Origin: an uncultured Bacteroidales bacterium
Lineage (GTDB): Bacteria > Bacteroidota > Bacteroidia > Bacteroidales > UBA932
Assembly: GCA_947179325.1 (NCBI GenBank)
Contig: CAMXAU010000025.1
Coordinates: 1 to 42,881 of the forward strand
Length of the DNA stretch: 42,881 bases
Reading direction: 5' to 3'
Shown here piece by piece: positions 19,044 through 27,694 of this stretch (position 1 is the first letter of the stretch; each line of letters starts with the position of its first letter). Under the pieces are notes generated by a model, which saw only the letters and a program-made list of their open reading frames with translations, was not told the DNA's origin and made no database searches. Both the position numbers and the translations under genes were made by a program.

Positions 19044-19202
19044 ATAAGTCATGGGATAGATATGCGCAGGAAGACACTTCCGGCACCACATGCTCCTTAA
19101 GGAAGCATATACACCGGTACAGGGAGAGACATATAGGCTGCCCCCCCCAAGCAATGTCTGAGTATTGTATTGAATTACATCCATACAGTCTGAACCATCC
19201 AT
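19017..19202 (-). CDS. Possible 61-codon leader peptide
   Basis: ATG at 19202 lies about 13 nt after the predicted transcription start. The frame crosses the G8 tract as LGGGS, is rich in Cys, Tyr and Ser, and ends at a TAG inside the terminator stem. A G7 tract would stop it at about 19097, in the loop of the upstream hairpin. A G9 tract would stop it at about 19033, in the terminator's 5' arm. There is no recognisable family or ribosome-binding site, so it may be translated only as a regulatory device or not at all. Confidence 0.3.
   Translation of the reverse strand: MDGSDCMDVIQYNTQTLLGGGSLYVSPCTGVYASLRSMWCRKCLPAHIYPMTYASGEAYAT
19141..19148 (-). repeat. G8 homopolymer tract in the leader
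   Basis: Eight G on the minus strand, inside the leader ORF and inside the segment that imitates the terminator arm. Length changes by slippage would change the ORF's stop position and the antiterminator pairing. Confidence 0.8.
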
Positions 19203-19220
19203 CTGGTTTTATTTCGAAAG

Positions 19221-19228
19221 CAAATATA
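19221..19228 (-). promoter_or_regulatory. Promoter -7 element for uptake operon 1 leader
   Basis: Minus strand TATATTTG fits TAnnTTTG, with a TTTTGTG about 26 nt upstream as a possible -33 element. No other such element lies between here and the phosphoesterase start. Confidence 0.65.
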
Positions 19229-19289
19229 GACTATTTCGTAAATAACACAAAATAAATCTGACAAATCTGAAATAATTCCATTACGGATT

Positions 19290-19348
19290 GTTTCGATTCA
19301 AAGCAAAGGCAATAGAAAAACCCTAACAGACGGCTATTGAATCGAAAC
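19290..19348. repeat. 11-bp perfect inverted repeat upstream of the leader promoter
   Basis: GTTTCGATTCA at 19290-19300 and its exact reverse complement at 19338-19348 are separated by 37 bp. The pair lies between the LysM gene stop and the leader promoter, centred about 95 bp upstream of that promoter. It may be an operator for the uptake operon or a weak 3' structure of the LysM gene. The rest of 19230-19362 is AT-rich with no gene. Confidence 0.4.
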
Positions 19349-19362
19349 TGCCGGCAAGAGCG

Positions 19363-20460
19363 TCAGCGCAGGCGTATTGTATCTTCCGGCCTGGCCACGT
19401 ATCCGGAATCAAGTCCATTGAGCTTCTGGAGAGATTTCATCCTTACACCGAAACGCTGCGAAATGCTCCAGAGCGTCTCCCCTCCCTCTGCAACATACTT
19501 GCCCACTCCCCTGGCTGCCTTTTTCTTCTTTGCCTGGAGATAGACTACAGTGCCGGGAAGCAGTTTCCGGTCCTCATCGGCATCATTGTACTTCATGATC
19601 TCCGCAAAGAACAGGTCATATGACTTCGCTATGCTTGCGTAAGTCTCGCCTTCCACGGAATAGACAAACGGCACATTGTTCTGCGAATAGAGCCTGCGTG
19701 AAAGCATGTAGCTGAATTTCTCAGACTGCCCCTTGTCCAGCGCAACCGGAGCCTCCAGCATAGCCGGGGATTCCGGAATCTGCCTTGCGTCATTCCTGGC
19801 TGCATTCCTCGCCGCCTTTGCAGCTTTCCTTGAAGTGCCCCTGTCCGTCTTCTTCCTCGCCTCCTTGCCGGAAGACCTGTCTGAAGCTTCTCCGGCATAA
19901 CCGGCAGCGCCTTCACTCGCCACATCATCCGGGGACACGGCATCGAAGCGCGAAAGGTCATATTCCTCAATCAGCCTGATGAGCTTCTGCGGATATTGCG
20001 GATCTGTGGCGTATCCGGCTTTCTTAAGTCCGTAGGCCCACCCCTTGTAGTCTGAGGTCTCAAGTTCAAAGAGGAACTTGTACCTGTCCCTGTAGCGCAG
20101 GAAATCGGAATGGTCCATAAAAGAAGCCTCCGCATGTTCATACTTACGGAAGCACTCCCCTTTCCTGTCATCATCGAAATACATGGAAGGACCTTTCCAG
20201 TCATGGCATTTGATCCCGAAATGGTTATTCGCCTTCACGGCAAGCTCCGAGCGGCCATAGCCGGATTCAAGAAGCCCCTGTGCCAGCGTTATGCTGGCCG
20301 GAACACCGCTCCTGTACATCTCCTCGACAGCAATCTTTGAATATTTCGCGATATATGCCTCCTGAGGCGTTGAAGCCGGAACAGCAGCTGCCGTACCGGC
20401 AAGCATAATGCAAGAAAATATAGCAAGCCCTGCAAAAAGGGCGGAAAAGGCCATCTTCAT
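19363..20460 (-). CDS. Secreted glucosaminidase with two LysM domains
   Basis: Peptidoglycan hydrolase of the mannosyl-glycoprotein endo-beta-N-acetylglucosaminidase (FlgJ/LytG-like) family, exported by a signal peptide ending near AGTAAA. It is about 365 residues from the ATG at 20460. The catalytic domain (about 35-180) has ASITLAQGLLESGYGRS with the expected Glu, and FGIKC. A basic Arg/Lys/Ala-rich linker follows, then two LysM modules (VEGETYASIAKSYDL and AEGGETLWSISQRFGV) that bind glycan. The frame is open further upstream, but those codons lack a signal sequence and precede the hydrophobic start. It likely acts in wall turnover. Confidence 0.9.
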   Translation of the reverse strand: MKMAFSALFAGLAIFSCIMLAGTAAAVPASTPQEAYIAKYSKIAVEEMYRSGVPASITLAQGLLESGYGRSELAVKANNHFGIKCHDWKGPSMYFDDDRKGECFRKYEHAEASFMDHSDFLRYRDRYKFLFELETSDYKGWAYGLKKAGYATDPQYPQKLIRLIEEYDLSRFDAVSPDDVASEGAAGYAGEASDRSSGKEARKKTDRGTSRKAAKAARNAARNDARQIPESPAMLEAPVALDKGQSEKFSYMLSRRLYSQNNVPFVYSVEGETYASIAKSYDLFFAEIMKYNDADEDRKLLPGTVVYLQAKKKKAARGVGKYVAEGGETLWSISQRFGVRMKSLQKLNGLDSGYVARPEDTIRLR

Positions 20461-20545
20461 ACCATATAAAAGTAAAATACTCTGCGAAGGTAAGAAATTT
20501 CCTTGAATTCCTATATCCGCCCGGCAAAGGCAGGGACACCGGCAC

Positions 20546-21910
20546 TCAGTCCGCACCGCCTCCAAGGGCGTGATAGAGATGTATGACACCATCTATCCGG
20601 CTTACCTGGTCCTGGACGAGCACCAGCTTCGCAGCCAGAAGAGACTGCTGCGCTGTCAGTACCTCAAGGTAGCTCGCAGTGGTGTACCTCACAAGGAACT
20701 GCGTTTTCTCTACAGCCTCCTCAAGGTCGGCAATCTGCTGAAGATCATATTCAATACGTCCATTTGCAGTCTGCCATTCCGAAACGGCATTGTTGACCTC
20801 ATTCCCAGCATCAAGAAGCGACTGTTCAAAACGCAGAAGAGCCTCTTCCTGACGTGCCTTGGCAACCTTCAGGTTCGCAATATTTGTCCCTCTGTTGAAC
20901 AAGGGAGCCATAAGTTGGGCGATGGCGTTTGAAAGCCATACCTTAGGATTCATGACAGATGCTCCGGCACTGTTTGTCCATCCGAGTGTACCTGACAGCG
21001 TTATGCTCGGATAAAAAGCAGACCTGGCTTCATTTGTTGCATAGAAAGCCTTTGCAAGCTCCGCTTCAGCCTGGCGGATATCAGGGCGCCTGGACACAAG
21101 CTGGAGAGGAATCCCGGCAGCTGCACCTCCAGAAAACTCCTGACCGTCAAGACTTCCCCTTTCTATATGGCGGGATGGTTCTTTCAGCAATGCGGAAAGC
21201 ATATTCTCGGTCTCATATATGCTCCTGTTCATAGAGAGCATCTGAGCACTAAGGGCCATACGGCTTGCACGCGCCTGATGTACAGCCACCTCATTGGCAC
21301 GCCCAGCCTCTGCCAGGGCCTCCAGTGCAGTTATCGTCTCATCCCAGTTCACAAGCGTCTGCCCCGAGATGGCGAGCTGGGAGTCAAGCATCAGGAGAGT
21401 ATAATAGCTTTCTGCTATTGCAGCAACCAACTGCGTCTGCACAGCCTGCATATATGCGCAGCTGGATTCAAGCGCGGCACGCGCCCCTCTCCTGGCATTG
21501 GTCAGTTTCCCGAAGAGATCGATTTCCCATGTCGCAGACGCACCTATATTATATGTAAATTCAGTCTCTCCCGAATAATGCCTGACAGCAGCCTGCGGGG
21601 CAAGGCTTACAGCAGGAAGGTACGAGAGACGTGCATTCATAAGGACTGCCCTTGCCTCCTCGACCTGCAGCCGGGCGATATTCATGTCTGCATTACGCTC
21701 TATGCCGATTGCTATAAGCTCCTGCAGGCAAGGATCCGTAAAAAGCTCCCTCCATGGCATTGAAGCGACAGTGACAGTATCCTCAGGAACCTTGTATTCC
21801 CGATACAGGCTGTCCGGCTCCACATCAAGTTCCGGGCGTGAATACCTGCCATAGATTCCACATCCGCAAAGCAGTGAAGCCGAAGCTATAAGTATCATTA
21901 TCCTTTTCAT
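20546..21910 (-). CDS. TolC-like outer-membrane efflux lipoprotein (NodT/OprM type)
   Basis: Outer-membrane channel of the tripartite RND pump. About 454 residues with a lipobox region LLCGCG near residues 14-19, two OEP repeats, and the duplicated helical hairpin regions of the family (ETENMLSALLKEPSR, ASYLEVLTAQQSLLAAK). The start at 21910 (MKRIM...) gives the best lipoprotein signal. In-frame ATGs at 21928 and 21940 are also possible, and 21940 would sit directly after the RND stop codon. Last gene of the MFP-RND-OMF operon. Confidence 0.9.
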   Translation of the reverse strand: MKRIMILIASASLLCGCGIYGRYSRPELDVEPDSLYREYKVPEDTVTVASMPWRELFTDPCLQELIAIGIERNADMNIARLQVEEARAVLMNARLSYLPAVSLAPQAAVRHYSGETEFTYNIGASATWEIDLFGKLTNARRGARAALESSCAYMQAVQTQLVAAIAESYYTLLMLDSQLAISGQTLVNWDETITALEALAEAGRANEVAVHQARASRMALSAQMLSMNRSIYETENMLSALLKEPSRHIERGSLDGQEFSGGAAAGIPLQLVSRRPDIRQAEAELAKAFYATNEARSAFYPSITLSGTLGWTNSAGASVMNPKVWLSNAIAQLMAPLFNRGTNIANLKVAKARQEEALLRFEQSLLDAGNEVNNAVSEWQTANGRIEYDLQQIADLEEAVEKTQFLVRYTTASYLEVLTAQQSLLAAKLVLVQDQVSRIDGVIHLYHALGGGAD

Positions 21911-21944
21911 GTCATCAAAAATTTTCATGTCCGGTTTCATCCTC

Positions 21945-24900
21945 TCATTTCTGTCCCTGCGGACGTCCAGGGAGGAAACGCTCCTGCACATATTGGAAAA
22001 TGATGAAAAGCGAAGGAACGACAAAAAGCAGCGCAGCTGTCCCAAGCAGCATTCCTCCAACTGTACCCACTCCCACTGAGATGTTGCCGTTTGCCCCGAC
22101 GCCATGTGCAAACATCAGCGGGAGCATACCAAAGATCATCGTCATGGATGTCATCAGTATAGGCCTGAGACGGGCCTTTGCCGCTGACATGGCCGCTGTC
22201 GTTATGCTCATGCCATGGCGTCTGCGCTCTGAAGCGTATTCCGTAAGCAGGATAGCCGTCTTCGCAAGCAGGCCGATGAGCATTATCAGCCCGGTCTGCA
22301 TATAGATATTGTTCTCCAGCCCCCATATCTTTGCAAAAAGGAAGCTTCCCATAAGCCCGAAAGGGACAGACAGGATGACTGCGAAAGGTATCAGGAGACT
22401 CTCATAAAGCGCGCAGAGAATAAGATAGATAAAGACGACACAGATAATGAATACAAGTGTTGTTGTATTTCCGGTACCGGCCTCCTCCCTGGCCATTCCC
22501 CCGAACTCATAGCCATAGCCTTCAGGCAAGGCCGTCCGTGCGACTTCTGCAATGGCATTGATAGCCTGGCCCGAGCTGTATCCTTCCGCTGGAGTTCCAT
22601 ATACCGTGATCGAGGAGAAAAGGTTGAACCTGGAGAGACTTTCCGAGCCATACACACGCGTAAGGGTCAGGTACTGCGAGATCGGCGACATCTCCCCGCT
22701 GCTGTTCCGTACATATATATTGTCAAGCGCCTCCGTATCCAGACGGTATTCCGGAGATGCCTGCACCATGACACGGTACAGCTTGGTAAACAGATTCAGG
22801 TTGGAAGAATAGCTTCCTCCGATATATCCGGACAATGTGCTCAGGATATCCGACGGGGATATTCCGTTACGCTTGCACTGCGCAGCATCGACCTCCACCA
22901 TGAACTGCGGATATTTAGTGTCAAACGTCGTGTAGGCACGGGAGATTTCAGGACGCCTGTTCATTGCATCAATGAATGCACGGGAATATTTCAGGAGATC
23001 CTCAACACTCCCTCCCTTCTTGTCCTGGACATAAAGTTCAAACCCGTCGCTCATTCCATATCCTGAAATCATAGGGCTTGTCGACACACGTATCTGGGCT
23101 GTCTTTATGGCATCTGTGCGGCGGTAGATCTCCTCCATTACAGCGGATATGCCGTCCTCCTTGCCTTTACGCTCACTCCAGTTCTTGAGACGGATTGAGA
23201 AAGACCCGGCAGAGGCGGACTGGCTGTGACGCGCATCCTTTCCCGTGACACGTGAATAGATCTTGATCTGAGGGATATCCCGTATGGCGGCCTCTATCTC
23301 ATCCATTATACGGTCTGTCTCCTCCAGGTTCGTTCCAGGTGCAGCCTGGACATTCATGTTTATCACTCCCATATCCTCCTGCGGCACAAGCCCGGTCTTG
23401 GTGGAATTCATGAGGAGCACCAATGCGGCACATGCCACAGCGATGCTGGCCACTGCAATCCACTCATGGCGCGACAGGAAGGACACACCTTTCATATACC
23501 TGTACTGCAGACGGCTGAAAGAGCGGTTGAACGCATAGTGGAAACGGTCCGAGAAGTCTGGTTTCTCACCGGCCCCGACATTCGCACGCGGACGCATTAT
23601 CAGGGCACACAGGGCCGGGCTGAGCGTCATGGCATTAAGCAGGGATATGGCCACCGCCACAGCCATTGTCAGTCCGAACTGCGTGTAGAATGTACCGGTA
23701 GTGCCACCCATGAAGCTTACCGGGATAAAGACGGCCATAAAGACGACAGTGGTTGTCATCAAGGCTGATGTAAGTCCCTCCATAGCCTCCACGGCAGCAT
23801 TGTATGCAGAGGTATTGCCACCGTCAAACCTCGCCTGCACGGCCTCGACAACAACGATGCTGTCATCCACCACAGTCCCGATCACAAGCACCAGGGCAAA
23901 AAGCGTCAGGAGATTAAGGCTGAAGCCGGCGACATATATGAAAGCAAACGTACCTATGAGCGACACGATGATGGCAAGCGAGGGAATCAGCGTAGCCCTC
24001 AGGTCATGAAGGAACAGATAGACAACAAGTATCACAAGCAATATGGCTATGATGAGTGTCTCCACAACATTGGCGATAGATGCGTCAAGGAAATCCTTTG
24101 TGCTCATGATGTCAGCCAGCACCATGCCTTTAGGCAGGGAGGCGGCAATCTCCGCCGAGACTGCATCAATTTCATTGATGATCTCATTTGCATTCGAGCC
24201 TGACGTCTGGGCCATCATGCAGTTTGCCCCAGGGTGGCCGCTGGTCTGGCTGAGCATCGCATAATTCTCAGCCCCAAGCTCTATGCGGGCCACATCCCTG
24301 AGGCGCAGCACATCACCGTTCGGCAACGACTTTATGACCATGTCGCCATAATCTTCCTCCTCTTCATAGCGTCCCCTGTACTTGAGTACATACTGGAATG
24401 TATTTGATGACTCGGCACCGAGCGTACCTGTCGGAGACTCCACATTCTGCTCTGCAAGAACAGCAGAGATGTCGGAAGGCATAAGGCCGTACTGGGCCAT
24501 CTTGAGCGGATTGAGCCAGATACGGAGCGAATAGCTTGCGCCGAATATGTTGACCTCACCGACTCCGGCAATTCGCGACATCTGAGGTTCAATGTTGATT
24601 TTCATGTAGTTCGTCAGGAAGTTCGAGTCATAGGAATCGTCCGGCGAATATAGGGACAATGCCTTCAGCGCGTTGTTCTGACGTTTGCGCACCGTGACAC
24701 CTGCCTTTGTAACCTCAGCAGGCAGAAGCCCCTGCGCTGAAGCCACACGGTTCTGCACATTGACAACCGACATATCCGGGTCCGTTCCCTGGCGGAAATA
24801 GACATTTATCGTTGCCGCTCCTGTATTTGTTGCGGTCGATGTCATGTACATCATATTCTCCACACCGTTCAGCTGCTCCTCCAGAGGAGTGATAACGCTC

Positions 24901-25079
24901 TTCATCACAGTCTCCGCATTTGCTCCTGTGTAGGTTGCATTCACACGCACGGTCGGCGGCGCAATATCCGGGAACTGCTCCACAGGCAGCTGGCTAAGCC
25001 CTATGAGACCGAGGATGACAACCGCTATTGAAATGACCCCCGACAATATCGGGCGGTCAATGAAAGTCTTTACGTCCAT
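21945..25079 (-). CDS. RND efflux pump, HAE1 (AcrB/MexB-like) family
   Basis: Inner-membrane proton-driven multidrug exporter, 1,044 residues, the standard length. Twelve membrane segments with two large periplasmic loops. The proton-relay residues are present: the paired Asp in GTVVDDSIVVVE (helix 4, near residue 407) and Lys in GLLAKTAILLTEY (helix 10). It starts with MDVKTFIDRPI, typical of the family. Six nt separate it from the membrane-fusion gene and the channel gene follows directly, so all three form one operon. Substrates cannot be told from sequence. Confidence 0.97.
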   Translation of the reverse strand: MDVKTFIDRPILSGVISIAVVILGLIGLSQLPVEQFPDIAPPTVRVNATYTGANAETVMKSVITPLEEQLNGVENMMYMTSTATNTGAATINVYFRQGTDPDMSVVNVQNRVASAQGLLPAEVTKAGVTVRKRQNNALKALSLYSPDDSYDSNFLTNYMKINIEPQMSRIAGVGEVNIFGASYSLRIWLNPLKMAQYGLMPSDISAVLAEQNVESPTGTLGAESSNTFQYVLKYRGRYEEEEDYGDMVIKSLPNGDVLRLRDVARIELGAENYAMLSQTSGHPGANCMMAQTSGSNANEIINEIDAVSAEIAASLPKGMVLADIMSTKDFLDASIANVVETLIIAILLVILVVYLFLHDLRATLIPSLAIIVSLIGTFAFIYVAGFSLNLLTLFALVLVIGTVVDDSIVVVEAVQARFDGGNTSAYNAAVEAMEGLTSALMTTTVVFMAVFIPVSFMGGTTGTFYTQFGLTMAVAVAISLLNAMTLSPALCALIMRPRANVGAGEKPDFSDRFHYAFNRSFSRLQYRYMKGVSFLSRHEWIAVASIAVACAALVLLMNSTKTGLVPQEDMGVINMNVQAAPGTNLEETDRIMDEIEAAIRDIPQIKIYSRVTGKDARHSQSASAGSFSIRLKNWSERKGKEDGISAVMEEIYRRTDAIKTAQIRVSTSPMISGYGMSDGFELYVQDKKGGSVEDLLKYSRAFIDAMNRRPEISRAYTTFDTKYPQFMVEVDAAQCKRNGISPSDILSTLSGYIGGSYSSNLNLFTKLYRVMVQASPEYRLDTEALDNIYVRNSSGEMSPISQYLTLTRVYGSESLSRFNLFSSITVYGTPAEGYSSGQAINAIAEVARTALPEGYGYEFGGMAREEAGTGNTTTLVFIICVVFIYLILCALYESLLIPFAVILSVPFGLMGSFLFAKIWGLENNIYMQTGLIMLIGLLAKTAILLTEYASERRRHGMSITTAAMSAAKARLRPILMTSMTMIFGMLPLMFAHGVGANGNISVGVGTVGGMLLGTAALLFVVPSLFIIFQYVQERFLPGRPQGQK

Positions 25080-25085
25080 GGCCTT

Positions 25086-26186
25086 CTATTCTCCCTTCTG
25101 AGGATTTACAACTGCTCCCTCACGTACAAGGCCTGCACCTTCCGCGATAATAACATCACCCTGCTGAAGCCCGTCTTCAACAATGTATTCTGTGCCATTG
25201 TTGAGACGGTTGACAGTCACAGGGGCAGACTGGGCCTTCCCGTCAATGACCTTATACACAAAGATCCTGTCCTGCAATTCATATGTCGCCCCCTGAGGGA
25301 CCACAAGGCAGTTCTCAATATAGGACGGTATGACTACCGTGCCGCTTCCACCCCCTCGCAGCAGCCTGTCCCCGTTCGGGAAATCCGCACGCAGGGTCAC
25401 GGCACCGGTTCCGGCTGTCACTATTCCGCTGACTGCACTGATGCGCCCTTTCCCGGGATACATTCTCCCTCCAGCCATACGCAGCCCTACCTCAGGCATC
25501 CGGGACAGGAAGCCATCAAGCGATCCATACTGCTCCATAAGTTCATTCACACGGCTCTCCGAGAGTGAGAAATATGCGTACATGACACTGTCGTCTGAAA
25601 CTGTGACAAGAGGCTCCTGTATGCTGCTGCTGACCAATGCCCCGACACGGTATGCTATCATTCCCGTGACACCGTCCACCGGACTTTTGACCTCTGTGTA
25701 TGACAAGTTATTGCGTGCATTCACCTCCTGGGCGCGGGCCTGTGCCAATGCAGCCTCGGATGCAGCCAGGTCATTTTCCGCAGTAAGCAGGTCATAGTCC
25801 TGGACAACATTCTTCTCCCTGAGGACCTTCGTGCTTTCAAGGTTCAGGCGGGATGTAGAGAGACGTGCCTCCGCGCTCTTCACGTTGGCCAGGGCCTCTT
25901 CCAGGGCAGCACGGTACGGCACCTGGTCGATGACAAAGAGCACCTGCCCCTTGCGCACTTTCTCGCCCTCGCCAATGCATATCCTTGTTATCAGCCCGCT
26001 CACCTGCGGACGTATCTCGACAACCTGCTGACCGGCCATCACAGCTGAATATTCCGACATCAGTGTACGGTCCTCCGGCTCCACAAGCATTGTCTTGTAT
26101 CCTGTACTCTCCTGCGTCACAGGAGCCTGATGGCAAGAACACACAAACAGCCCCCAAAGCATGGAGGCAAGCATTTTATTATCCAT
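25086..26186 (-). CDS. RND membrane-fusion (periplasmic adaptor) lipoprotein, AcrA/MexA-like
   Basis: Adaptor that joins the RND pump to the outer-membrane channel. About 366 residues with a lipoprotein signal (FVCSC near residues 14-18), the lipoyl half-motifs (EIRPQVSGLI near the start and VKSPVDGVTGMI after the coiled-coil hairpin), and a C-terminal beta-barrel and membrane-proximal domain. ATG 26186 is chosen because a TACTTTTG promoter at 26216-26223 would put upstream codons outside the mRNA. First gene of the efflux operon, divergent from the esterase operon. Confidence 0.93.
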   Translation of the reverse strand: MDNKMLASMLWGLFVCSCHQAPVTQESTGYKTMLVEPEDRTLMSEYSAVMAGQQVVEIRPQVSGLITRICIGEGEKVRKGQVLFVIDQVPYRAALEEALANVKSAEARLSTSRLNLESTKVLREKNVVQDYDLLTAENDLAASEAALAQARAQEVNARNNLSYTEVKSPVDGVTGMIAYRVGALVSSSIQEPLVTVSDDSVMYAYFSLSESRVNELMEQYGSLDGFLSRMPEVGLRMAGGRMYPGKGRISAVSGIVTAGTGAVTLRADFPNGDRLLRGGGSGTVVIPSYIENCLVVPQGATYELQDRIFVYKVIDGKAQSAPVTVNRLNNGTEYIVEDGLQQGDVIIAEGAGLVREGAVVNPQKGE

Positions 26187-26215
26187 ATTTCCAGATATAT
26201 ATTTATTTGACGCGG

Positions 26216-26223
26216 CAAAAGTA
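26216..26223 (-). promoter_or_regulatory. Promoter -7 element for the RND efflux operon
   Basis: Minus strand TACTTTTG fits TAnnTTTG, about 30 nt before the adaptor ATG. Confidence 0.7.
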
Positions 26224-26263
26224 AGAAAACACTTCAAGGCACGGCTTATGTATACTTGAAACT

Positions 26264-26297
26264 GTGGGTAAACGGCCGATTTCCGGTGGTAAACAGT
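26264..26297. promoter_or_regulatory. Candidate LytTR binding site: two direct repeats of 21-bp period
   Basis: GGTAAAC occurs at 26267-26273 and again at 26288-26294. On the minus strand these read CTGTTTACC and CCGTTTACC. LytTR regulators such as AgrA and AlgR are known to bind paired ~9-bp direct repeats with about 12-bp spacing and a GTT core, which matches this period. The pair lies about 50-80 bp upstream of the esterase operon start, and within about 90 bp of the divergent efflux promoter. Confidence 0.5.
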
Positions 26298-26331
26298 TCT
26301 TTGCCAGTCATTCTTTCACGGAAAAAAGGCG

Positions 26332-26339
26332 TACCTTTG
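26332..26339 (+). promoter_or_regulatory. Promoter -7 element for the esterase-kinase-regulator operon
   Basis: TACCTTTG is the canonical element, about 44 nt before the esterase ATG, with TTTG about 30 bp upstream as a possible -33 element. Confidence 0.75.
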
Positions 26340-26383
26340 CACCCCATGGACAACAAGGAAAACATAATATAACATAGCATAAC

Positions 26384-27694
26384 ATGAAAAAGACAGCAAT
26401 AGCGACATTGGCCCTTGCCGGATTCCTCGGCAGCGCACAGGCCATGGAGGCCGCAGAGACATCCGGGCACATACAGTCAGTAACAGCGGTCAGCCGTGTA
26501 TTCGGCGACGGACGCAAGGTCACGGAAGTAATCCTGGAATATGACACACCGATCAGCAACAAAAGCCTGTCAGCAGACAGCTACACAGTCGAGGGAAAAG
26601 AAGTGACCGCCGTCTATGCCAATTCCGTCCCGGAAAAGGCAGGGCACGGCATCAACGGCAAGTATGTAATTATAGAAGTAAAGGCGGAGGTGGACCTTGA
26701 ATACCATCCCAAGGCCCCTACGGCAGAAGAGCTTGAGAAGAAGGCGGAACGCGACAGGATGCAGGGAGGCCCCGGACTCCGCGCAGGATGGAGTACAGGC
26801 GGAGACGACAGCTACCCTGGCAATGCGACAGCAATCCAGGCAAGGGACATCAGGACCGCAAAGGGGAAGACATACAAGGCCAGCCCGGACCCAATAATGA
26901 GCACCAACGAGATATGCCTTGTGGCAGATGACTTCATCCAGAAAGAATTCATAAGCCCGTACACCGGGCAGGTACTTCCATATAACATATATATACCCGA
27001 GGATTACAGCCCTGAGCATAAATATCCGCTTGTGCTGTTCATCCATGACGCCGGAGCCGCAAGCGGGCCTGTCACCCAGACCCTCTACCAGGGCAACGGG
27101 GCGACATCGTGGGCTGAGCCGGAAGCACAGGCACGTCACAGATGCATTGTCGTAGCTCCCGAGTATCCTGTGATAACTGTGGATGACAACTGGAACTACA
27201 GCCATCACCTCGATGCGACAATCGCCCTCATTGAGGAGCTGAAGTCAAGCTTGGCGATAGATGAAGACAGGATATACACCACCGGGCAGTCCATGGGCTG
27301 CATGTCATCAATCGTGATGATGCTGAAAAGGCCTGACCTGTTCGCAGGTGCACTGCTTGTTGCCGGCAAGTGGAACCCTGCACTTATGGGCCCGCTCGAC
27401 AGGCAGAACATATGGATAATCTCATGCGAGGGTGACATGTCATCGAATACGCTTCAGGGAGAGGCCGTACAGATATGGCGCAGCCAGGGAAGCACTGTCA
27501 CCGAAGCGACATGGGAGATGACGCTGTCCGGGGAAGAGTTCACAGAGGCGGCAAGGGAGATGGCGGCAGAAGGCAGCCATCTGCTGTTCACCCACCTCAC
27601 AGGAGGCAACCATAGGGCGACATGGTTCGTATCCTACGGCATAGAGGGAATACAGGACTGGCTATTCGGCCAGCGCAGGAAGGAAAGGCGATGA
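26384..27694 (+). CDS. Secreted alpha/beta-hydrolase esterase with Ig-like N-terminal domain
   Basis: Predicted extracytoplasmic serine esterase, 436 residues, with a signal peptide ending at AQA. Residues about 27-110 fit the esterase Ig-like N-terminal domain (EVILEYDTPI...). The alpha/beta-hydrolase core at about 190-430 resembles PHB-depolymerase/feruloyl-esterase-like proteins, with nucleophile elbow GQSMG (Ser303) and catalytic His410 in GGNHRATW; the acid is probably Asp in the CEGDMSS segment. The substrate is unknown. Its stop overlaps the kinase start (ATGA), so it is translationally coupled to the two-component system. Confidence 0.85.
   Translation: MKKTAIATLALAGFLGSAQAMEAAETSGHIQSVTAVSRVFGDGRKVTEVILEYDTPISNKSLSADSYTVEGKEVTAVYANSVPEKAGHGINGKYVIIEVKAEVDLEYHPKAPTAEELEKKAERDRMQGGPGLRAGWSTGGDDSYPGNATAIQARDIRTAKGKTYKASPDPIMSTNEICLVADDFIQKEFISPYTGQVLPYNIYIPEDYSPEHKYPLVLFIHDAGAASGPVTQTLYQGNGATSWAEPEAQARHRCIVVAPEYPVITVDDNWNYSHHLDATIALIEELKSSLAIDEDRIYTTGQSMGCMSSIVMMLKRPDLFAGALLVAGKWNPALMGPLDRQNIWIISCEGDMSSNTLQGEAVQIWRSQGSTVTEATWEMTLSGEEFTEAAREMAAEGSHLLFTHLTGGNHRATWFVSYGIEGIQDWLFGQRRKERR

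Larger units (their letters stand above)
19002..19215 (-). promoter_or_regulatory. Structured leader RNA of uptake operon 1, putative attenuator
   Basis: From the predicted start near 19215 the RNA contains a short ORF, a G8 tract (19141-19148), a hairpin at 19080-19117 (CCGGTGT/GTGCCGG closing over ATGCTTCC/GGAGCAT) and the terminator. The segment 19133-19152 reads GCTT-G-run-AGCCTAT and imitates the terminator's 5' arm (GCTTCGGG...AGCCTAT). It could therefore pair with the terminator's 3' arm, seven perfect pairs at AGCCTAT/ATAGGCT plus GGG/CCC, as an antiterminator. The alternative is a stand-alone small RNA ending at the same terminator. Confidence 0.6.

Noticed and set aside
19001..19215. 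Reading the leader as 6S RNA or a known riboswitch
   Set aside because: No known riboswitch core is recognisable, the structure differs from 6S RNA, and the terminator-arm imitation fits attenuation better.
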